DNA of 64,000 nt from the NCBI GenBank assembly GCA_026708035.1, contig JAPOVQ010000014.1, positions 128,826 to 192,825 on the forward strand. The letters run 5' to 3'. This stretch comes from Chloroflexota bacterium. GTDB taxonomy: Bacteria; Chloroflexota; UBA11872. A program made the translations under genes and the position numbers. The notes beneath the pieces are model-generated. The model worked only from the letters and a program-made list of their open reading frames with translations, ran no database searches and was not told the origin of the DNA. This document shows positions 42,249 to 51,527 of the stretch, piece after piece; the first letter of the stretch is position 1; each line of letters begins with the position of its first letter.

Positions 42249-43127
42249 ATGGAGACCCGACGACTCGGCCGCACGGAGCACATGAGCTCGGTGGTCACAT
42301 TTGGCGCGGTCGCCGTTGGACGCGGCGTGGATCAGGCCGAGGCCGACGCCGCCGTTGATCTCGTCCTCGACCGCGGCGTCAATCACATCGACGTGGCGCC
42401 CAGCTACGGCCAGGCCATGGAACGCCTGGCGCCCTCGATGCCGGCCATTCGCGACCGGGTATTCCTGGGCGCCAAGACCGGCGAGCGCGGCTACCAGGAC
42501 GCCTGGGAGAGCATCCGCTCCTGCCAGCAGCGTCTGGGAGTTGAAGTGTTCGACCTTTTCCAACTCCACAGCGTCAGCACGTTCGAGGACCTGGACGCGG
42601 TAACGGCCGACGACGGCGCGCTACAGGCGCTCATTGAGATGCGCGATCAGGGGCTCACGCGCTTCCTCGGCATCACCGGGCACGGACGCGACGCGCCGCG
42701 CGTCCACCTGGAAGCGCTGCGGCGGTTCGATTTCGACACGGTTATGTTCCCCGTCTCGCCCGCCATCTATCGCAACGCGGCCTACCGCCGCGACGCCGAG
42801 GCGCTCCTGGCGGAAGCCGCCGCGCGGGACGTGGGTGTGCAGACCATCAAGATGCTGGCCCGCGGCGGTTGGGGCGGACGCGAGCGCGAGATCAACGTCT
42901 GGTACGACCCGCACCGCGAGCAGCCGGACATCGACCGGTCGCTCTGGTTCGTGCTCTCCCAACCCGTGCACACCGCGCCCAGCACCGGCGACCTGCGCCT
43001 CTTGCCCCAGATCCTCGACGCCGCCGAGCGCTTCCGCCCGCTCTCAGCCGCCCAGCAAGCCGAAGCCATCGCCGTCCAGCGCCCACCCATGCCCGAACCG
43101 GGACTCGCCATCGACGCCGCGGCTTAG
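42249..43127 (+). CDS. Aldo/keto reductase
   Basis: This 292-residue TIM-barrel NADPH oxidoreductase starts METRRLGRTEHMSSVVTFGAVAVG. Catalytic residues are visible: Asp and Tyr in HIDVAPSYGQAMERL, Lys in VFLGAKTGERGY and His in FDLFQLHSVSTFEDL. GGAGG lies before the ATG. The C-terminus (ILDAAERFRPLSAAQQAEAIA) fits the YqkF/IolS-like subgroup. The substrate is unknown. It diverges from the ABC adaptor gene and overlaps the convergent lipoprotein gene by four bases at the stops. Confidence 0.92.
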   Translation: METRRLGRTEHMSSVVTFGAVAVGRGVDQAEADAAVDLVLDRGVNHIDVAPSYGQAMERLAPSMPAIRDRVFLGAKTGERGYQDAWESIRSCQQRLGVEVFDLFQLHSVSTFEDLDAVTADDGALQALIEMRDQGLTRFLGITGHGRDAPRVHLEALRRFDFDTVMFPVSPAIYRNAAYRRDAEALLAEAAARDVGVQTIKMLARGGWGGREREINVWYDPHREQPDIDRSLWFVLSQPVHTAPSTGDLRLLPQILDAAERFRPLSAAQQAEAIAVQRPPMPEPGLAIDAAA

Positions 43128-44080
43128 GTCCCCTGCGCCGCGGGCGGGGTGAGCTCGGCTTCGCTGTCGTCGGTGGCGTACATGATCGTTTCGATGGCCT
43201 CGCGCAGCGCCTCGCCGGTTGGAAGTGCGGGCGCACCCTCGGGACGTTCAGCGACCGCCGTGTTGGACTCGATGGTCTCCACGATGGCGTCAATGGCCGC
43301 GTCCACGTCGTGCCCCGCGACGAACAGGAGTGAGGCGAACGACTGGCCGCCGGCGCGCGCTTCGCGCACCTCGCTGGGGTCGCGTCCGGTGCGCTCGGCT
43401 ACGACATTGACGATCATCTGGCCCATGCCGACGAAGGGTCTGGCTCCACCCGGCGCGACCGGCGCCTCGCCGTCGATTGCCGCGTTGACGACATTGCGCA
43501 GCGCGGCGCGCGGATCGAAGGCGCCTCCAGCCCCGCCGCCAAACCCGCCGCCACCGGCCCCGGCGCTGCCCGGACGAGCGCCACCGGCCTGACCAGCCGG
43601 ACCGCCTTGAAAGCCGGCCAGGATCTGGTCCACGGCTCGATCGACGACCGCCTCGCGGTCGACGCCCTCAGCCTCGATGATCTCGGCCAGGGTCATGCCG
43701 GATTCCTGGAGCGACTGCACCTCTTCCACCGACTTCTCGGCGGCCTCCGCCACAGCGGCAGTCACGGCGTCCGCCAGCCCCGCACCGCCGAACCGGCCCC
43801 CAAAAAATCCCGCGCCGCTCGGACGAACGCCGGGACCGTCGCCCTCCGCCGATCGTTCGACCCCGCGCGCTGACTGATCCGCCGGACGCGCCGTCGGAGA
43901 AGTAGCACTCGCCGCGTCGCGCGGGGCCGCCGTCGGTTCCACCGTGGCTACCGCCGCCGGGGTGACGCGAGTCGCGGTAATGGTTGGTTCACCCGACTCA
44001 CCGCACGCGGTCACCATGAGGCCGGTGAGAGCAGCCGTGACCGCCATCGCGGCAGCCCTACTCATCAATCCCGGACGCAT
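43124..44080 (-). CDS. Lipoprotein with two helical repeat domains and Gly-rich spacer
   Basis: The family is not named. From the ATG at 44080 the protein has a signal and lipobox (AALTGLMVTACGESG), then a Thr/Ala/Pro-rich linker. Two copies of a helical module follow: VAEAAEKSVEEVQSLQESGM-TLAEIIEAEGVDREAVVDRAVDQIL and VVAERTGRDPSEVREARAGG-QSFASLLFVAGHDVDAAIDAIVETI. They are separated by a Gly-rich stretch (GAGGGGFGGGAGGAF). Such modules recur in predicted extracellular bacterial proteins of unknown function. Longer in-frame starts lie upstream but would bury the signal peptide. The gene is monocistronic. Confidence 0.75.
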   Translation of the reverse strand: MRPGLMSRAAAMAVTAALTGLMVTACGESGEPTITATRVTPAAVATVEPTAAPRDAASATSPTARPADQSARGVERSAEGDGPGVRPSGAGFFGGRFGGAGLADAVTAAVAEAAEKSVEEVQSLQESGMTLAEIIEAEGVDREAVVDRAVDQILAGFQGGPAGQAGGARPGSAGAGGGGFGGGAGGAFDPRAALRNVVNAAIDGEAPVAPGGARPFVGMGQMIVNVVAERTGRDPSEVREARAGGQSFASLLFVAGHDVDAAIDAIVETIESNTAVAERPEGAPALPTGEALREAIETIMYATDDSEAELTPPAAQGT

Positions 44081-44263
44081 TGCAAGGCCTATTTCAAGCA
44101 TTTCGTCCGAGTCTCGGCATACCGGGTTGAGGTGCGGTCCACGCCGTTTGCAGATTCGATGCAGACCGTATGTGAGGGCGAGCGTGGCGTGAGTTGCGTC
44201 GCCATGCACCGCCCATCTACCGTTCCCAGGGCTGGCTCAGGCCTTCATTGTCAGGAGTCCTCC

Positions 44264-45931
44264 GTGGCGACGATGCGGGGACGGTTTGCGGTCGTCGAGG
44301 CGCTGCGCGCCGAGGGCGTCCGCTACGTCTTCGGCAATCCCGGCACCACCGAGAGCCCGCTGATGGACGCGCTGGACCGCGCGCCCGACCTCGAGTACAT
44401 CCTCGCCGCGCAAGAAGGCGTCGCCATGGGCATGGCCGACGGCTACGCGCGGGCATCGGGCGACGTCCCGTTCGTCAACCTGCACATCGACACCGGTCTC
44501 TCCAATGGTCTGAGCCTGCTGTTTAACGCCTACGCCGGTGGGACGCCGCTGGTGCTTTCGTCGGTGAATGCCAGCCTGTCCAAGATGGCCGACTACCGCA
44601 CCGACCTGGCGGGGCTCACCGCGCAGTTCACGAAATGGGGCGCGGAGGTCACGCATGCGGACCAGATTCCGTCCGTCATGCGGCGCGCATTTACCGAGGC
44701 CCGCACGCCGCCCACGGGTCCCACCTTCGTCGGCTTCGCGCCGGAGTCGCTCGATAGCGAAGCCGAGATTTCAACTGCGCCTCGCACCGACACCTTCGTG
44801 CGGGCGGGACCCGACCCGCGCGCCGTCGAGGCCGCGGTCACGGCCCTCGCCGACGCCCAGCGCCCTCTGATGGTCGTCGGCGACCGCGTGGCGCAGTTTG
44901 ACGCCGTCGATGCCGCCGTCGCCGTGGCGGATCGCCTTGGCGCGCGCGTCTACGGCGCCGGGTACACCGAAATGACGTTCCCCACGGGGCATTCGCAATG
45001 GATCGGCCAGCTGCCGCCCTACGCTCGGCTCTATCCGGAGCAGTTGCGCGCGGCGGACGTGGTGCTTGCCGTGGGCTGCAAGGTCTTTCACGACTTCTTC
45101 GACCTGCCGACGGACGTGCTCGCGCCCGACGCCACCCTCATCCACCTGGACTGCAACGCCAGCGAGATCAACCGCTCCCAGCCCACCGACTTGGGAATCC
45201 TGTGCGATCCGCGCGCCGGCCTGGAGGCGCTGGCCGAGGCGCTCGACGCGGCCTTCGACTCAGCCCGAACTGAAGCCGCCCGTGACCGTGCCGGACGCAT
45301 TGCCGCCGAAACGGCGGCCAAACGCGCCGCCATCCAGGCGGCCCTGCGCGAATGCCGCTCGAGCCGCCCCATGCCGCCCCTGCGCATGATGCACGAGCTG
45401 GCGCGGGCGGCACCCGACGACACCGTGATCGTCGACGACTCGATCAGCGCGCGTCCGATTCTCCACGAGGCCTTCGAGTTCAGCCGCCCCGGCAGTATGC
45501 ACTCCGAGCGCGCCGGCGGCGCCATCGGCTGGGGCATGGGCGCCGCGCTCGGCGTCAAGCTCGCCGAGCCGGATCGCCCAGTGCTCGGCATCATCGGGGA
45601 CGGCAGCGCCATGCTCTCGGCCCAGGCTCTCTGGACGGCCAGCGCCTACCGGATTCCCGCGGTCTATGTCATCTGCAACAACGGCGGCTACCGCGTGCTG
45701 AAGGTGAACCTGCACGCCTATTTCGAGGAAGTGCTGGGCGAGCCGGACCGACCGACCAGCTATCTCGGGATGGACCTGCCGCAGGAATTCGATCTGGGCG
45801 CCATCGCCGAGGCCATGGGCGTGGCGTCCGAGCGGATCGAGGACCCCGAGCGCATCGGTCCGGCGTTCCAGCGCGCGCTCGACTCCGGCAAGCCGGCGCT
45901 GCTCGACGTCATCATCGACGGAGCGTTGTAG
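44264..45931 (+). CDS. TPP-dependent decarboxylase/acetolactate synthase-like (benzoylformate decarboxylase type)
   Basis: The 555-residue enzyme has the three TPP-enzyme domains: N-terminal pyrimidine domain with the catalytic Glu in VFGNPGTTESPLMDAL and LAAQEGVAMGMADGYARASG; central nucleotide-like domain (RPLMVVGDRVAQFDAVDAAVAVADRLG); C-terminal TPP/Mg domain with GIIGDGSAMLSAQALWTASAYRIPAVYVICNNGGYRVLK. The best functional match is benzoylformate decarboxylase (MdlC); related acetolactate synthase-like roles are possible. The GTG at 44264 is selected because AGGAG is seven bases upstream; the open frame to 44132 has no such support. Its 3' end overlaps the convergent quinone reductase gene by 20 bp. 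Confidence 0.88.
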   Translation: MATMRGRFAVVEALRAEGVRYVFGNPGTTESPLMDALDRAPDLEYILAAQEGVAMGMADGYARASGDVPFVNLHIDTGLSNGLSLLFNAYAGGTPLVLSSVNASLSKMADYRTDLAGLTAQFTKWGAEVTHADQIPSVMRRAFTEARTPPTGPTFVGFAPESLDSEAEISTAPRTDTFVRAGPDPRAVEAAVTALADAQRPLMVVGDRVAQFDAVDAAVAVADRLGARVYGAGYTEMTFPTGHSQWIGQLPPYARLYPEQLRAADVVLAVGCKVFHDFFDLPTDVLAPDATLIHLDCNASEINRSQPTDLGILCDPRAGLEALAEALDAAFDSARTEAARDRAGRIAAETAAKRAAIQAALRECRSSRPMPPLRMMHELARAAPDDTVIVDDSISARPILHEAFEFSRPGSMHSERAGGAIGWGMGAALGVKLAEPDRPVLGIIGDGSAMLSAQALWTASAYRIPAVYVICNNGGYRVLKVNLHAYFEEVLGEPDRPTSYLGMDLPQEFDLGAIAEAMGVASERIEDPERIGPAFQRALDSGKPALLDVIIDGAL

Positions 45932-46970
45932 CCGCCTCCACGTCCGGTGCCAACACCACCTTGCCGACGGCTTCGCGCGCCTCGATCATGCGGTGCGCCT
46001 CCGCCGCCTGCTCCAGCGGCAGCACGGCCGCTACCACCGGACGCAGCGCGCCCGCAGCGGCCAGCCGCAGCAGGTCTTCCATGATCTCCGGGGCGTGCGC
46101 CGCGGCGTTGCTCTTGCCGCCCCAGCCAATGAGCCGGATGTTCTTGGTCCAGAAGGGATAGAAGTCCACGTTCCCGACGCCGCTGAAGCTGTTGGAGCCA
46201 AAGCTCACCATGCGCCCGCCCTCGGCCAGACACTCCAGGCTGCGGGTGAACACCTCGCCTCCGACCGACTCCCACACCACGTCGACGCCGCCACCGTCCG
46301 TGGCCGCCAGCACCGCGGGCACAAAGTCCTCCGCGCGGTAGTCGATCACCACGTCGGCGCCCAACTCGCGCACCAGCGCCACTTTGGCCGGGCCTCCGGC
46401 GGTTGCGATCACCCGCGCACCGAACGACTTGGCCAGTTGCACCGCCAACACGCCCGTCCCGCCCGCCGCCGCGTGGATCAGCACTGTCTCGCCGGCAGTC
46501 AGCCCCGCCGCCACCCGCAGCGTGTGATAGGCCACTGGCGCGTAGTTGAAGGCGGCGGCCTCGGCCGGCGTGAAGCCCCCCGGCGCCGCCGTCGGGCCGA
46601 CCGAACCTTCGGGATTGGGGCGCAGGGCCGCGGCGTCCACCACGCCGTATTCGACGTACGAGCCGGGTCGCAGGCCGCCGACAAGATGCCGCGACCCGAG
46701 CGCAACATCAGCAGCCTCAGCGCCAACGGCCACCACCTCACCACACACCGTGCCGCCGCGCACGTAGGGCGGGGCGGTGAGGCCATAGCCGGGCTCCCGC
46801 GCCGAGCCGATGCGCCCGCTGCCGCCCTTTCGAATGTGCAGTTGGACATAGTCAACGGACACGGCCAGCACCCGCAGCAGCACTTCGGTCGGGCCCGGCC
46901 ACGGCACGGGAAGTTGCGTGGGCACAAGTACGTCCGGTGCACCGAACTCGTGATGCACCACCGCGCGCAT
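45912..46970 (-). CDS. Quinone oxidoreductase-like MDR protein
   Basis: This zinc-free medium-chain reductase starts MRAVVHHEFGAPDVLVPTQLPVPWPGPTEVLLRV. Its NADPH-binding motif is VLIHAAAGGTGVLAVQLAKSFGARVIATAGG. GADVVIDYRAEDF and VDVVWESVGGEVFTRSLECLAEGGRMVSFG are typical of the QOR/crotonyl-reductase-like group. The ATG at 46970 is used, although GTG codons at 46988 and 46994 are in frame and one has AGG before it. The substrate is unknown; overlap with the TPP enzyme is tail to tail and does not imply shared function. Confidence 0.9.
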   Translation of the reverse strand: MRAVVHHEFGAPDVLVPTQLPVPWPGPTEVLLRVLAVSVDYVQLHIRKGGSGRIGSAREPGYGLTAPPYVRGGTVCGEVVAVGAEAADVALGSRHLVGGLRPGSYVEYGVVDAAALRPNPEGSVGPTAAPGGFTPAEAAAFNYAPVAYHTLRVAAGLTAGETVLIHAAAGGTGVLAVQLAKSFGARVIATAGGPAKVALVRELGADVVIDYRAEDFVPAVLAATDGGGVDVVWESVGGEVFTRSLECLAEGGRMVSFGSNSFSGVGNVDFYPFWTKNIRLIGWGGKSNAAAHAPEIMEDLLRLAAAGALRPVVAAVLPLEQAAEAHRMIEAREAVGKVVLAPDVEAATTLRR

Positions 46971-47137
46971 GTGGCTGGGCAACGACACGGCCACTACCTA
47001 CGCTTTGGCCACGCGTGAGCCGCGCGACCGTTCGGCCCGATGTGTCGGCAGCGGCAAGATGGGCCTACCATTGCCTGCATGGGTCTCCTGGGTGAACCGC
47101 CATCGACACTTCGGACGCCAGCCCGCCACGGGTACTC

Positions 47138-47821
47138 GTGGTTGACGATGAACCGAGCCTGCGCGCGGCCCTGACCTACAACCTACGCCGGGAGCACTAC
47201 GCTGTCGAGACCGCCAGCGACGGGGAGGAGGCGCTCGACCTGGCCCTCACCTCGGACCCCGATTTGATCATCCTGGACCTCATGTTGCCGGGCATGGATG
47301 GCCTGGATGTCTGCCGGCAGATCCGTCGCCGCAGCTCGGTGCCCATTCTCATGCTCACGGCCAGAGACGATGAGATCGATCGCGTCGTCGGCCTCGAGAT
47401 CGGCGCTGACGACTATCTGACCAAACCTTTCTCCATGCGCGAGCTCATCGCGCGCACCCGCGCCATGCTGCGGCGCCGGCAGCTGCTCCGCGCGGAAGTT
47501 GCCGCGTCCCAGCAGGACGCTCACCTGCTCGAGGCCGCCGGTGTTCGGCTCTCAATCCCCGACCGCGGCGTTGAGGTCGACGGAAGTCCGGTGCAACTCA
47601 AGCCCAAGGAGTTCGAGCTGCTGGCCTTTCTCATGCGCCACGCCGGCCACGTCTTCTCCGCCGAGCGGCTCATGGAGCGTGTCTGGGGATATGCGTCGAC
47701 CAGCGACACGCGCACCGTGGCGGTACACGTGCGCAGCCTCCGCACGCGCATCGAGAACGACCCGTCGAAGCCGCGCCGAATTCAGACGCTTCGCGGCGTC
47801 GGCTACAGGTTCGTCCCTTAG
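47138..47821 (+). CDS. Phosphate-regulon response regulator (PhoB/PhoP type)
   Basis: The receiver domain shows the acidic pair VVDDEPSLRAAL, the phosphoacceptor Asp in LIILDLMLPGMDGLDV, Thr in ILMLTARDDE and Lys in DYLTKPFSMREL. A winged-helix DNA-binding domain of the OmpR class follows (VQLKPKEFELLAFLMRHAGHVFSAERLMERVWGY...VHVRSLRTRIENDP). The GTG at 47138 is the only standard start, but it would truncate the first beta strand; in-frame sequence IDTSDASPPRVL extends back to an ATC at 47102, just after an in-frame TGA. The true start is uncertain. It is followed by the histidine kinase and pst genes, which define its role in phosphate sensing. Confidence 0.9.
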   Translation: MVDDEPSLRAALTYNLRREHYAVETASDGEEALDLALTSDPDLIILDLMLPGMDGLDVCRQIRRRSSVPILMLTARDDEIDRVVGLEIGADDYLTKPFSMRELIARTRAMLRRRQLLRAEVAASQQDAHLLEAAGVRLSIPDRGVEVDGSPVQLKPKEFELLAFLMRHAGHVFSAERLMERVWGYASTSDTRTVAVHVRSLRTRIENDPSKPRRIQTLRGVGYRFVP

Positions 47822-47832
47822 GAGAAGTCGGC

Positions 47833-49206
47833 ATGGGGCTTCGCACGCGGCTCGTGCTCGCCGGCGCAAGTGGTGTACTCGGCGGCGTGCTGACCGTATG
47901 GATCGCCCTGGCCGTGGGCGGCGCAGGGCCGCCAGGTCTCGCGGCGTGGTCCGTGGCGGGACTCGCCATCGGTCTCGGTGTCGGCGCGGCGCTCACCATG
48001 CTCGTCATGCGTATTCCGCTGCGCACGGTCGCGGCCGTGCGGGATGGCCTCGCACGGGCCACCGGCGGGGAGGCCGCGCCGCCCCTGCCGGCTGAGGGAG
48101 CCGGCACGGCCGAGCTGGCGCGGGTATTCAACGACGCGGCGCACCTGCTCGAGATTCGGCTTCGCGCGATACGCGTGAGCCACGCGCAGCTCAAGGCGGT
48201 CCTCAGCGCCATGGGCGATGGCGTCGTCATCGTGGATGAAGAGGAGGCCGTCGCGCTCATGAATCCCGCGGCCGGTTCGCTCCTCGGCGTCGAATCCGAA
48301 AATGCGCCTGGGCGCTCGCTCCCGGACGCCCTTCGCGACCACGAGCTTGTGGCGGTCTGCCAGCGCGCTCGCACCGCCGACGACACGGTGAGCGAGTCGC
48401 TGGTCGCGGTTGGACCGCATGGGCGATCCGTTCAGGTCGTCGCCACTCCGATCCGGCTGGGCGACATGCGTCACATCGTCCTGGTGCTGCATGACCTCAC
48501 GGAAGTTCGGGCCACGGCGGCGGCGCGGCGCGACTTTGTGGCCAACGTTTCTCACGAGCTGCGCACGCCGGTCACGTCGCTCCGGGCCCTGGTCGAGTCG
48601 CTGCAGGCGGGCGCGGCGGACGATCCGGAGCTGCGCACGGACTTTCTGCGACGGATCGACGGTGAAATCGACCGGCTGGCCGCCATGACCGCGGAGCTGC
48701 TCGATCTTGCCGCCGCCGAGGCCGGCCGCCTGTCCCGCCAGTTCGAGCGGGTCAACCTGGGCGACCTCGTGCGGCAGTCCGCCGAGCGGCTGCGTCCCCA
48801 GGCCGAGCGCGGCGGCGTCAGGCTCGACATCGACTCGCCCGGCGCCATGCTCACCGTCAGCGCCGACCCGGAACTGACCGACCGCATGGTGGTAACTCTC
48901 TTGCACAACGCCATCAAGTTCACGCCGCCGGGCGGGCGGGTGCGCGTGAGCGTCCAGGCCGAGAACGGCGATGCGGTCGTTCGCGTGCGGGACACCGGCG
49001 TCGGCATCGAGCCTGAAGAGCTCCCCCGCGTCTTCGAGCGCTTCTACAAGATCGATCCGTCTCGCGCCGGCGAAGGCGCCGGGCTCGGGCTGGCCATTGC
49101 CAAGCACACCGCCCTGCAGCACGGCGGTCGCATTTGGGCCGAGTCGGACGGTCCGAATCGGGGGTCGGTGTTTGCCGTGGCGCTTCCGGTCGCGGGCAAG
49201 AATTAA
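47833..49206 (+). CDS. Phosphate-regulon sensor histidine kinase (PhoR type)
   Basis: The 457-residue kinase has two N-terminal transmembrane helices (about residues 8-28 and 34-58) with almost no periplasmic loop, a HAMP-like stretch, and a PAS domain (residues about 118-225, LKAVLSAMGDGVVIVDEEEAVALMNPAAGSLLG). The HisKA domain has the phosphoacceptor His in DFVANVSHELRTPVTSLRALVESL, and the ATPase domain has LLHNAIKFTPPGGRV, VRDTGVGIEPEELPRVFERFYK and GLGLAIAKHTALQHGG. The lack of a sensor loop fits PhoR, which senses phosphate via PstSCAB-PhoU. GGAGA precedes the ATG, 12 bp past the regulator gene. Confidence 0.93.
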   Translation: MGLRTRLVLAGASGVLGGVLTVWIALAVGGAGPPGLAAWSVAGLAIGLGVGAALTMLVMRIPLRTVAAVRDGLARATGGEAAPPLPAEGAGTAELARVFNDAAHLLEIRLRAIRVSHAQLKAVLSAMGDGVVIVDEEEAVALMNPAAGSLLGVESENAPGRSLPDALRDHELVAVCQRARTADDTVSESLVAVGPHGRSVQVVATPIRLGDMRHIVLVLHDLTEVRATAAARRDFVANVSHELRTPVTSLRALVESLQAGAADDPELRTDFLRRIDGEIDRLAAMTAELLDLAAAEAGRLSRQFERVNLGDLVRQSAERLRPQAERGGVRLDIDSPGAMLTVSADPELTDRMVVTLLHNAIKFTPPGGRVRVSVQAENGDAVVRVRDTGVGIEPEELPRVFERFYKIDPSRAGEGAGLGLAIAKHTALQHGGRIWAESDGPNRGSVFAVALPVAGKN

Positions 49207-49262
49207 GCGAACGCTAAGCGCGCGCTTAATCCCCGTTTAAGGCCTGCGAGCGTCGCTTTAGG
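49203..49262 (+). promoter_or_regulatory. Candidate Pho box: TTAA-type direct repeats at 11-bp spacing
   Basis: TTAAGCG (49203), CTAAGCG (49214), TTAATCC (49226), TTAAGGC (49237) and TTTAGG (49257) recur at about one-helical-turn (11 bp) steps, with one slot unoccupied. This matches the layout of PhoB/PhoP operators (11-bp direct repeats; TTAACA-like in Bacillus PhoP). It overlaps the phoR stop and lies about 70-125 bp upstream of the pstS start. Confidence 0.6.
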
Positions 49263-49329
49263 TCGGCCTCGTACCTTGCTCGCAGCGGCTCAATTCTTGC
49301 CGCACGTATCGCGGGAGCGAGAGGCGCGA

Positions 49330-50421
49330 GTGGCCAAGCTGACGAGACGGCGCGTGATTCGAGCATTGGGGGCTGGAGTGCTCGGTGCGGGCGCCGCGGG
49401 GGTTCTCGCCGCCTGTGGCGAGCCGGAAGTCGTCACCAAGGAATCTGAGAAGGTCGCAACCAAGGAAGTCGACGTCGAAAAGATCGTCACGGTTCCGGCG
49501 CCGGCGAGCCCGATGACGGGAATGATCCTGGCGGACGGGTCGAGCACCGTGGGTCCGGTGACGCAGGCTGTGGCGGAAGAGTTCCGGAGCCAATTCCCTG
49601 AGGTTCGGGTGCCGGTGGGCGTGTCCGGCAGCGGCGCGGGCTTCAAGAAGTTCTGCGCGGGTGAGACTGACATTACCAACGCCTCGCGGCCCATCAAGGC
49701 GTCGGAAATCGAAACGTGCCAGTCCAACGGCATCGACTTCGTGGAAGTGCCGGTGGCCTTTGACGGGCTGGCCGTGCTGGCGAACCCGGCAAACGACTTC
49801 GTGGACTGCCTGACGGTGGACGAGCTGCAGAAGATATGGGAGCCGGCAGCCGAGGACACCGTTACCAGCTGGGCGCAGGTGCGCGACGGCTTTCCGGACG
49901 AACCGCTGATCCTCTACGGGCCGGGCGTTGACTCTGGAACCTACGACTACTTCACCGACGCGATCGTGGGTGAGGAAGGCGCGAGCCGGGGCGACTTCAC
50001 GCCGAGTGAAGACGACAACGTGCTGGTGCAAGGCATCGCGGGCGACCGCAGCGCGACCGGGTTCTTCGGCCTGGCGTACTACGCGGCGAACCAGGACAAG
50101 CTGAAGCTCGTGTCGGTGGACGGCGGCGAAGGCTGCGTGGCGCCGACGGCGGAGACCGTAAACACGGGCACATATCAGCCGCTGTCGCGGCCTCTGTTCA
50201 TCTACATCTCGGCGCCGGCGGCGGAGCGCCCGGAAGTGCAGACGTTCATCGAGTTCTATATGAAGAACGCGGGCACACTCGCGGCCGACGTGGGCTACGT
50301 GGAGCTGCCGCCGAACATCTACGACCTGGCCCTGAAGCGCTTCAACGACCGCATCACCGGTTCGATCTTCGAGGGCGAAGGATCCAAGGTCGGCGTCTCG
50401 CTCGAAGACCTCCTGAGCTAG
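49330..50421 (+). CDS. pstS: Phosphate ABC transporter substrate-binding lipoprotein
   Basis: PstS binds phosphate outside the membrane and delivers it to PstCA. A twin-arginine-like start ([31 protein letters not shown]) carries a lipobox ending LAAC. The phosphate-binding loops are [16 protein letters not shown] (residue about 62) and [26 protein letters not shown], with [13 protein letters not shown] later. The GTG at 49330 is used because GAGAGG lies a few bases upstream and a Tat-like signal follows; a TTG at 49276 would extend it. It is the first gene of pstSCAB-phoU. Confidence 0.95.
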   Translation: MAKLTRRRVIRALGAGVLGAGAAGVLAACGEPEVVTKESEKVATKEVDVEKIVTVPAPASPMTGMILADGSSTVGPVTQAVAEEFRSQFPEVRVPVGVSGSGAGFKKFCAGETDITNASRPIKASEIETCQSNGIDFVEVPVAFDGLAVLANPANDFVDCLTVDELQKIWEPAAEDTVTSWAQVRDGFPDEPLILYGPGVDSGTYDYFTDAIVGEEGASRGDFTPSEDDNVLVQGIAGDRSATGFFGLAYYAANQDKLKLVSVDGGEGCVAPTAETVNTGTYQPLSRPLFIYISAPAAERPEVQTFIEFYMKNAGTLAADVGYVELPPNIYDLALKRFNDRITGSIFEGEGSKVGVSLEDLLS

Positions 50422-50470
50422 CTTCAATTCCCCCGAGCGTTGCGGAACCTCCCCACTCTGCTCGCAGCGC

Positions 50471-50506
50471 GCCGGCTCCCGCACCCGCGGATGTGCGGGA
50501 GCCGGC
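50471..50506 (+). promoter_or_regulatory. Perfect 14-bp inverted repeat between pstS and pstC
   Basis: GCCGGCTCCCGCAC and GTGCGGGAGCCGGC flank an 8-base loop, CCGCGGAT. There is no T-run. It lies 50 bp after the pstS stop and 23 bp before the chosen pstC start. It likely stabilises the pstS mRNA or partially terminates, giving more binding protein than permease, as in other ABC operons. Confidence 0.7.
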
Positions 50507-50528
50507 CAGCCGGGGATTTGGCGTAGCT

Positions 50529-51527
50529 GTGAGCAACGACCTGTCCCGTATGCTTCGCGCGCGCCTGACTGGACGGAGACCCGTCGCACAGGACGTGAGC
50601 ACCTCTGCGGGCGCCCCTGACGCTCACTCGCCATTCGCGCCTCGCCGCCGGCGCGCGCTCATGGAGCGGGGCATCCATGGCGTGCTGTTCATCTGTGCCG
50701 CGGTGTCAATTCTCACGACCGCCGGCATCATCTTCACGCTGCTCGGCGAGACGCTGGCGTTCTTCCGCGAGGTCCCGGTCATTGATTTCCTCACCGGAAC
50801 GCGGTGGACCCCGCTGTTCGTTTCGAAGTCCTTCGGCGTTCTGCCGCTGGTCAACGGCACTCTCGTGGTTGCGTTGGTCGCAATCGTCGTGGCCGTCCCG
50901 ATTGGGCTGATGAGCGCGATCTTCCTCAGCGAATACGCGCCAGCGCGGGTGCGGGCCGCGATCAAGCCGGTGCTGGAGGTTCTCGCAGGAATCCCAACCG
51001 TGGTCTACGGATACTTCGCGCTGCTCTTCGTCACCCCCATCTTGCGGGACATATTTCCGCAGACGCAGGTTTTCAACGTGCTCAGCGCGGGCATCGTCAT
51101 GGGCTTCATGATCCTGCCGATGATGGCGTCCATCAGCGAGGACGCGCTGCGCGTCGTCCCGCGCAGCTTGCGCGAAGGGGCGTACGCCCTCGGCGCCACG
51201 AAATTCCAGGTGACGGTACGCGTGGTTGTGCCGGGGGCGCTTTCGGGAATCCTGGCCGCCGTCATCCTATCCGTGTCGCGCGCCATCGGCGAGACCATGA
51301 TCGTGTCCATCGCCGCCGGGCAGCAGCCGAAGGTCGGCTTTGATCTGCTGTCCTCCATGGAGACCATGACCGCATACATCGTGCAGGTGAGCCTGGGCGA
51401 CACCCCGCAGGACACCATCGAGTACCGCACGCTGTTTGCCGTGGGCACGCTCTTGTTCCTCATGACGTTCGTGATGAACATCCTGAGCGACTGGATCGTG
51501 CGCCGATACCGTGAGGTGTACCAGTGA
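50529..51527 (+). CDS. pstC: Phosphate ABC transporter permease PstC
   Basis: The permease has six transmembrane helices after a polar N-terminal extension of about 45 residues. The characteristic segments are [63 protein letters not shown] and the EAA motif [47 protein letters not shown]. The start is uncertain: GTG 50529 is chosen because the alternative GTG at 50493 falls in the hairpin; ATG 50550 is also possible. It overlaps pstA by four bases (GTGA). Confidence 0.93.
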   Translation: MSNDLSRMLRARLTGRRPVAQDVSTSAGAPDAHSPFAPRRRRALMERGIHGVLFICAAVSILTTAGIIFTLLGETLAFFREVPVIDFLTGTRWTPLFVSKSFGVLPLVNGTLVVALVAIVVAVPIGLMSAIFLSEYAPARVRAAIKPVLEVLAGIPTVVYGYFALLFVTPILRDIFPQTQVFNVLSAGIVMGFMILPMMASISEDALRVVPRSLREGAYALGATKFQVTVRVVVPGALSGILAAVILSVSRAIGETMIVSIAAGQQPKVGFDLLSSMETMTAYIVQVSLGDTPQDTIEYRTLFAVGTLLFLMTFVMNILSDWIVRRYREVYQ

